From Christensenella sp. UBA1262 (lineage in GTDB: Bacteria; Bacillota; Clostridia; Christensenellales; CAG-917): DNA of 5,652 nucleotides. The notes below the pieces were generated by a model. It was not told the DNA's origin and did no database searches. It worked only from the letters and a program-made list of their open reading frames with translations. A program made the translations under genes and the position numbers. The DNA lies in the NCBI GenBank assembly GCA_002308215.1, contig DBVO01000055.1, positions 1-5,652 of the forward strand, given 5' to 3'. Position 1 is the first letter of the stretch; each line of letters begins with the position of its first letter. Below, one piece after another: positions 5,277 through 5,652 of the stretch.

Positions 5277-5651
5277 TCATTGCTGATCATTTGAACATCC
5301 GGAACAACCTTCGCAAATACCATCGCATCCTAATTCACTCATTTTGAGTTGCTTTTCGTATTCCTCAGCTTCCTTCATAAACTTGTCAAAAACCTCTTGT
5401 AAGAGATTTTCATCTTCGATTGGGATAAAAAAGTTTTCTTCATCATCTTCATCGCCAAGTTCATAAATCAAGAGTTCATTGTCGGCAATATCATCGAGTT
5501 TTTCTGCAGGTTGCAAAATAACGAATTGCTTGTTTTTATAATCCATGACTTCAAGCACATAATACTTTTCATCTTTGTCTGTTGCTTCGTTATAAAGAAC
5601 AATCATATCGTCTTCTAACTCTTCAAAATCTTTTTCTACGTCTTTTGCCAT
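5277..5651 (-). CDS. DUF1292 family protein with Cys-rich C-terminal tail
   Basis: This is a small, very acidic protein of unknown function, about 124 residues. The DUF1292 core runs from about 14 to 95. It has the MIVLYNE start, a YYVLEVMDYKNKQFVILQPA strand region (31-49), an acidic turn (67-72, DEDDEE), then FFIPIEDENLLQEVFDKFMKE. After the core comes a short charged helix and a tail carrying four Cys at 109, 113, 116 and 119 (CX3CX2CX2C), which could bind a metal. It has no signal peptide or membrane segment. In many Bacillota the family sits near ruvX and alaS; that neighbourhood would lie beyond the window edge. The start ATG is one base from the edge, so its SD cannot be seen and an earlier start is not excluded. 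A terminator follows the gene, so it is not joined to rpsB. Confidence 0.85.
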   Translation of the reverse strand: MAKDVEKDFEELEDDMIVLYNEATDKDEKYYVLEVMDYKNKQFVILQPAEKLDDIADNELLIYELGDEDDEENFFIPIEDENLLQEVFDKFMKEAEEYEKQLKMSELGCDGICEGCSGCSNDQQ

Positions 5652-5652
5652 A

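Noticed and set aside
4917..5294. Plus-strand open frame covering the rpsB leader
   Set aside because: It overlaps the rpsB start, the minus-strand promoter, the A-tracts and the upstream terminator, and its product is low-complexity.
1..5652. Undescribed defence, mobile or biosynthetic system
   Set aside because: All seven genes belong to known families, six of them core housekeeping families in a familiar order. There are no insertion-sequence ends, array repeats or unknown gene sets.

Overview
The window looks like chromosomal core sequence from a low-GC Gram-positive bacterium (Bacillota, probably Clostridia or a relative). The evidence is an AT-rich composition, strong Shine-Dalgarno sites (AGGAGG, GGAGG), hairpin-plus-T-run terminators, a DUF1292 protein (a family typical of Bacillota), and the gene order rpsB-tsf-pyrH-frr-uppS-cdsA. 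I cannot name the genus. All seven genes lie on the minus strand, so transcription runs from high to low coordinates. I see no mobile element, tRNA, rRNA or CRISPR array, and no stretch over 300 bases without a gene.

Layout in the direction of transcription. (1) 5651-5277: a DUF1292 protein with a Cys-rich tail, followed by a clear intrinsic terminator at 5222-5248. (2) 5221-5017: the largest gap. It holds phased A-tracts, a strong promoter (TTGCAA, 17 bp, TATAAT) and a leader of about 97 nt with a predicted long-range fold and a decoy SD-like patch. (3) 5016-3276: rpsB (ribosomal protein S2) and tsf (EF-Ts), closed by a UUCG-loop terminator at 3244-3269. (4) 3172-2417: pyrH (UMP kinase), with a weak candidate promoter, a small dyad before its SD, and its own terminator at 2364-2386. 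(5) 2278-57: frr (ribosome recycling factor), uppS (cis-prenyltransferase) and cdsA (CDP-diglyceride synthase). They are tightly packed (1-nt overlap, then 3-nt gap) behind a second TTGCAA, 17 bp, TATAAT promoter.

The set joins translation (S2, EF-Ts, RRF) to nucleotide and envelope precursor supply. UMP kinase makes UDP on the way to UTP and CTP, CTP is used by CdsA for phospholipids, and UppS makes the polyprenyl carrier for cell-wall synthesis. Two perfect terminators split this usually contiguous cluster into three transcription units.

This is mostly an ordinary housekeeping region and I do not see an undescribed multi-gene system. The points most worth a second look are the structured rpsB leader with its bent-DNA upstream region, the divergent and shortened UppS, the Cys-rich tail on the DUF1292 protein, and the hydrophilic loops in CdsA. 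I prefer later starts for pyrH (3172) and frr (2278) than the longest open frames would give.
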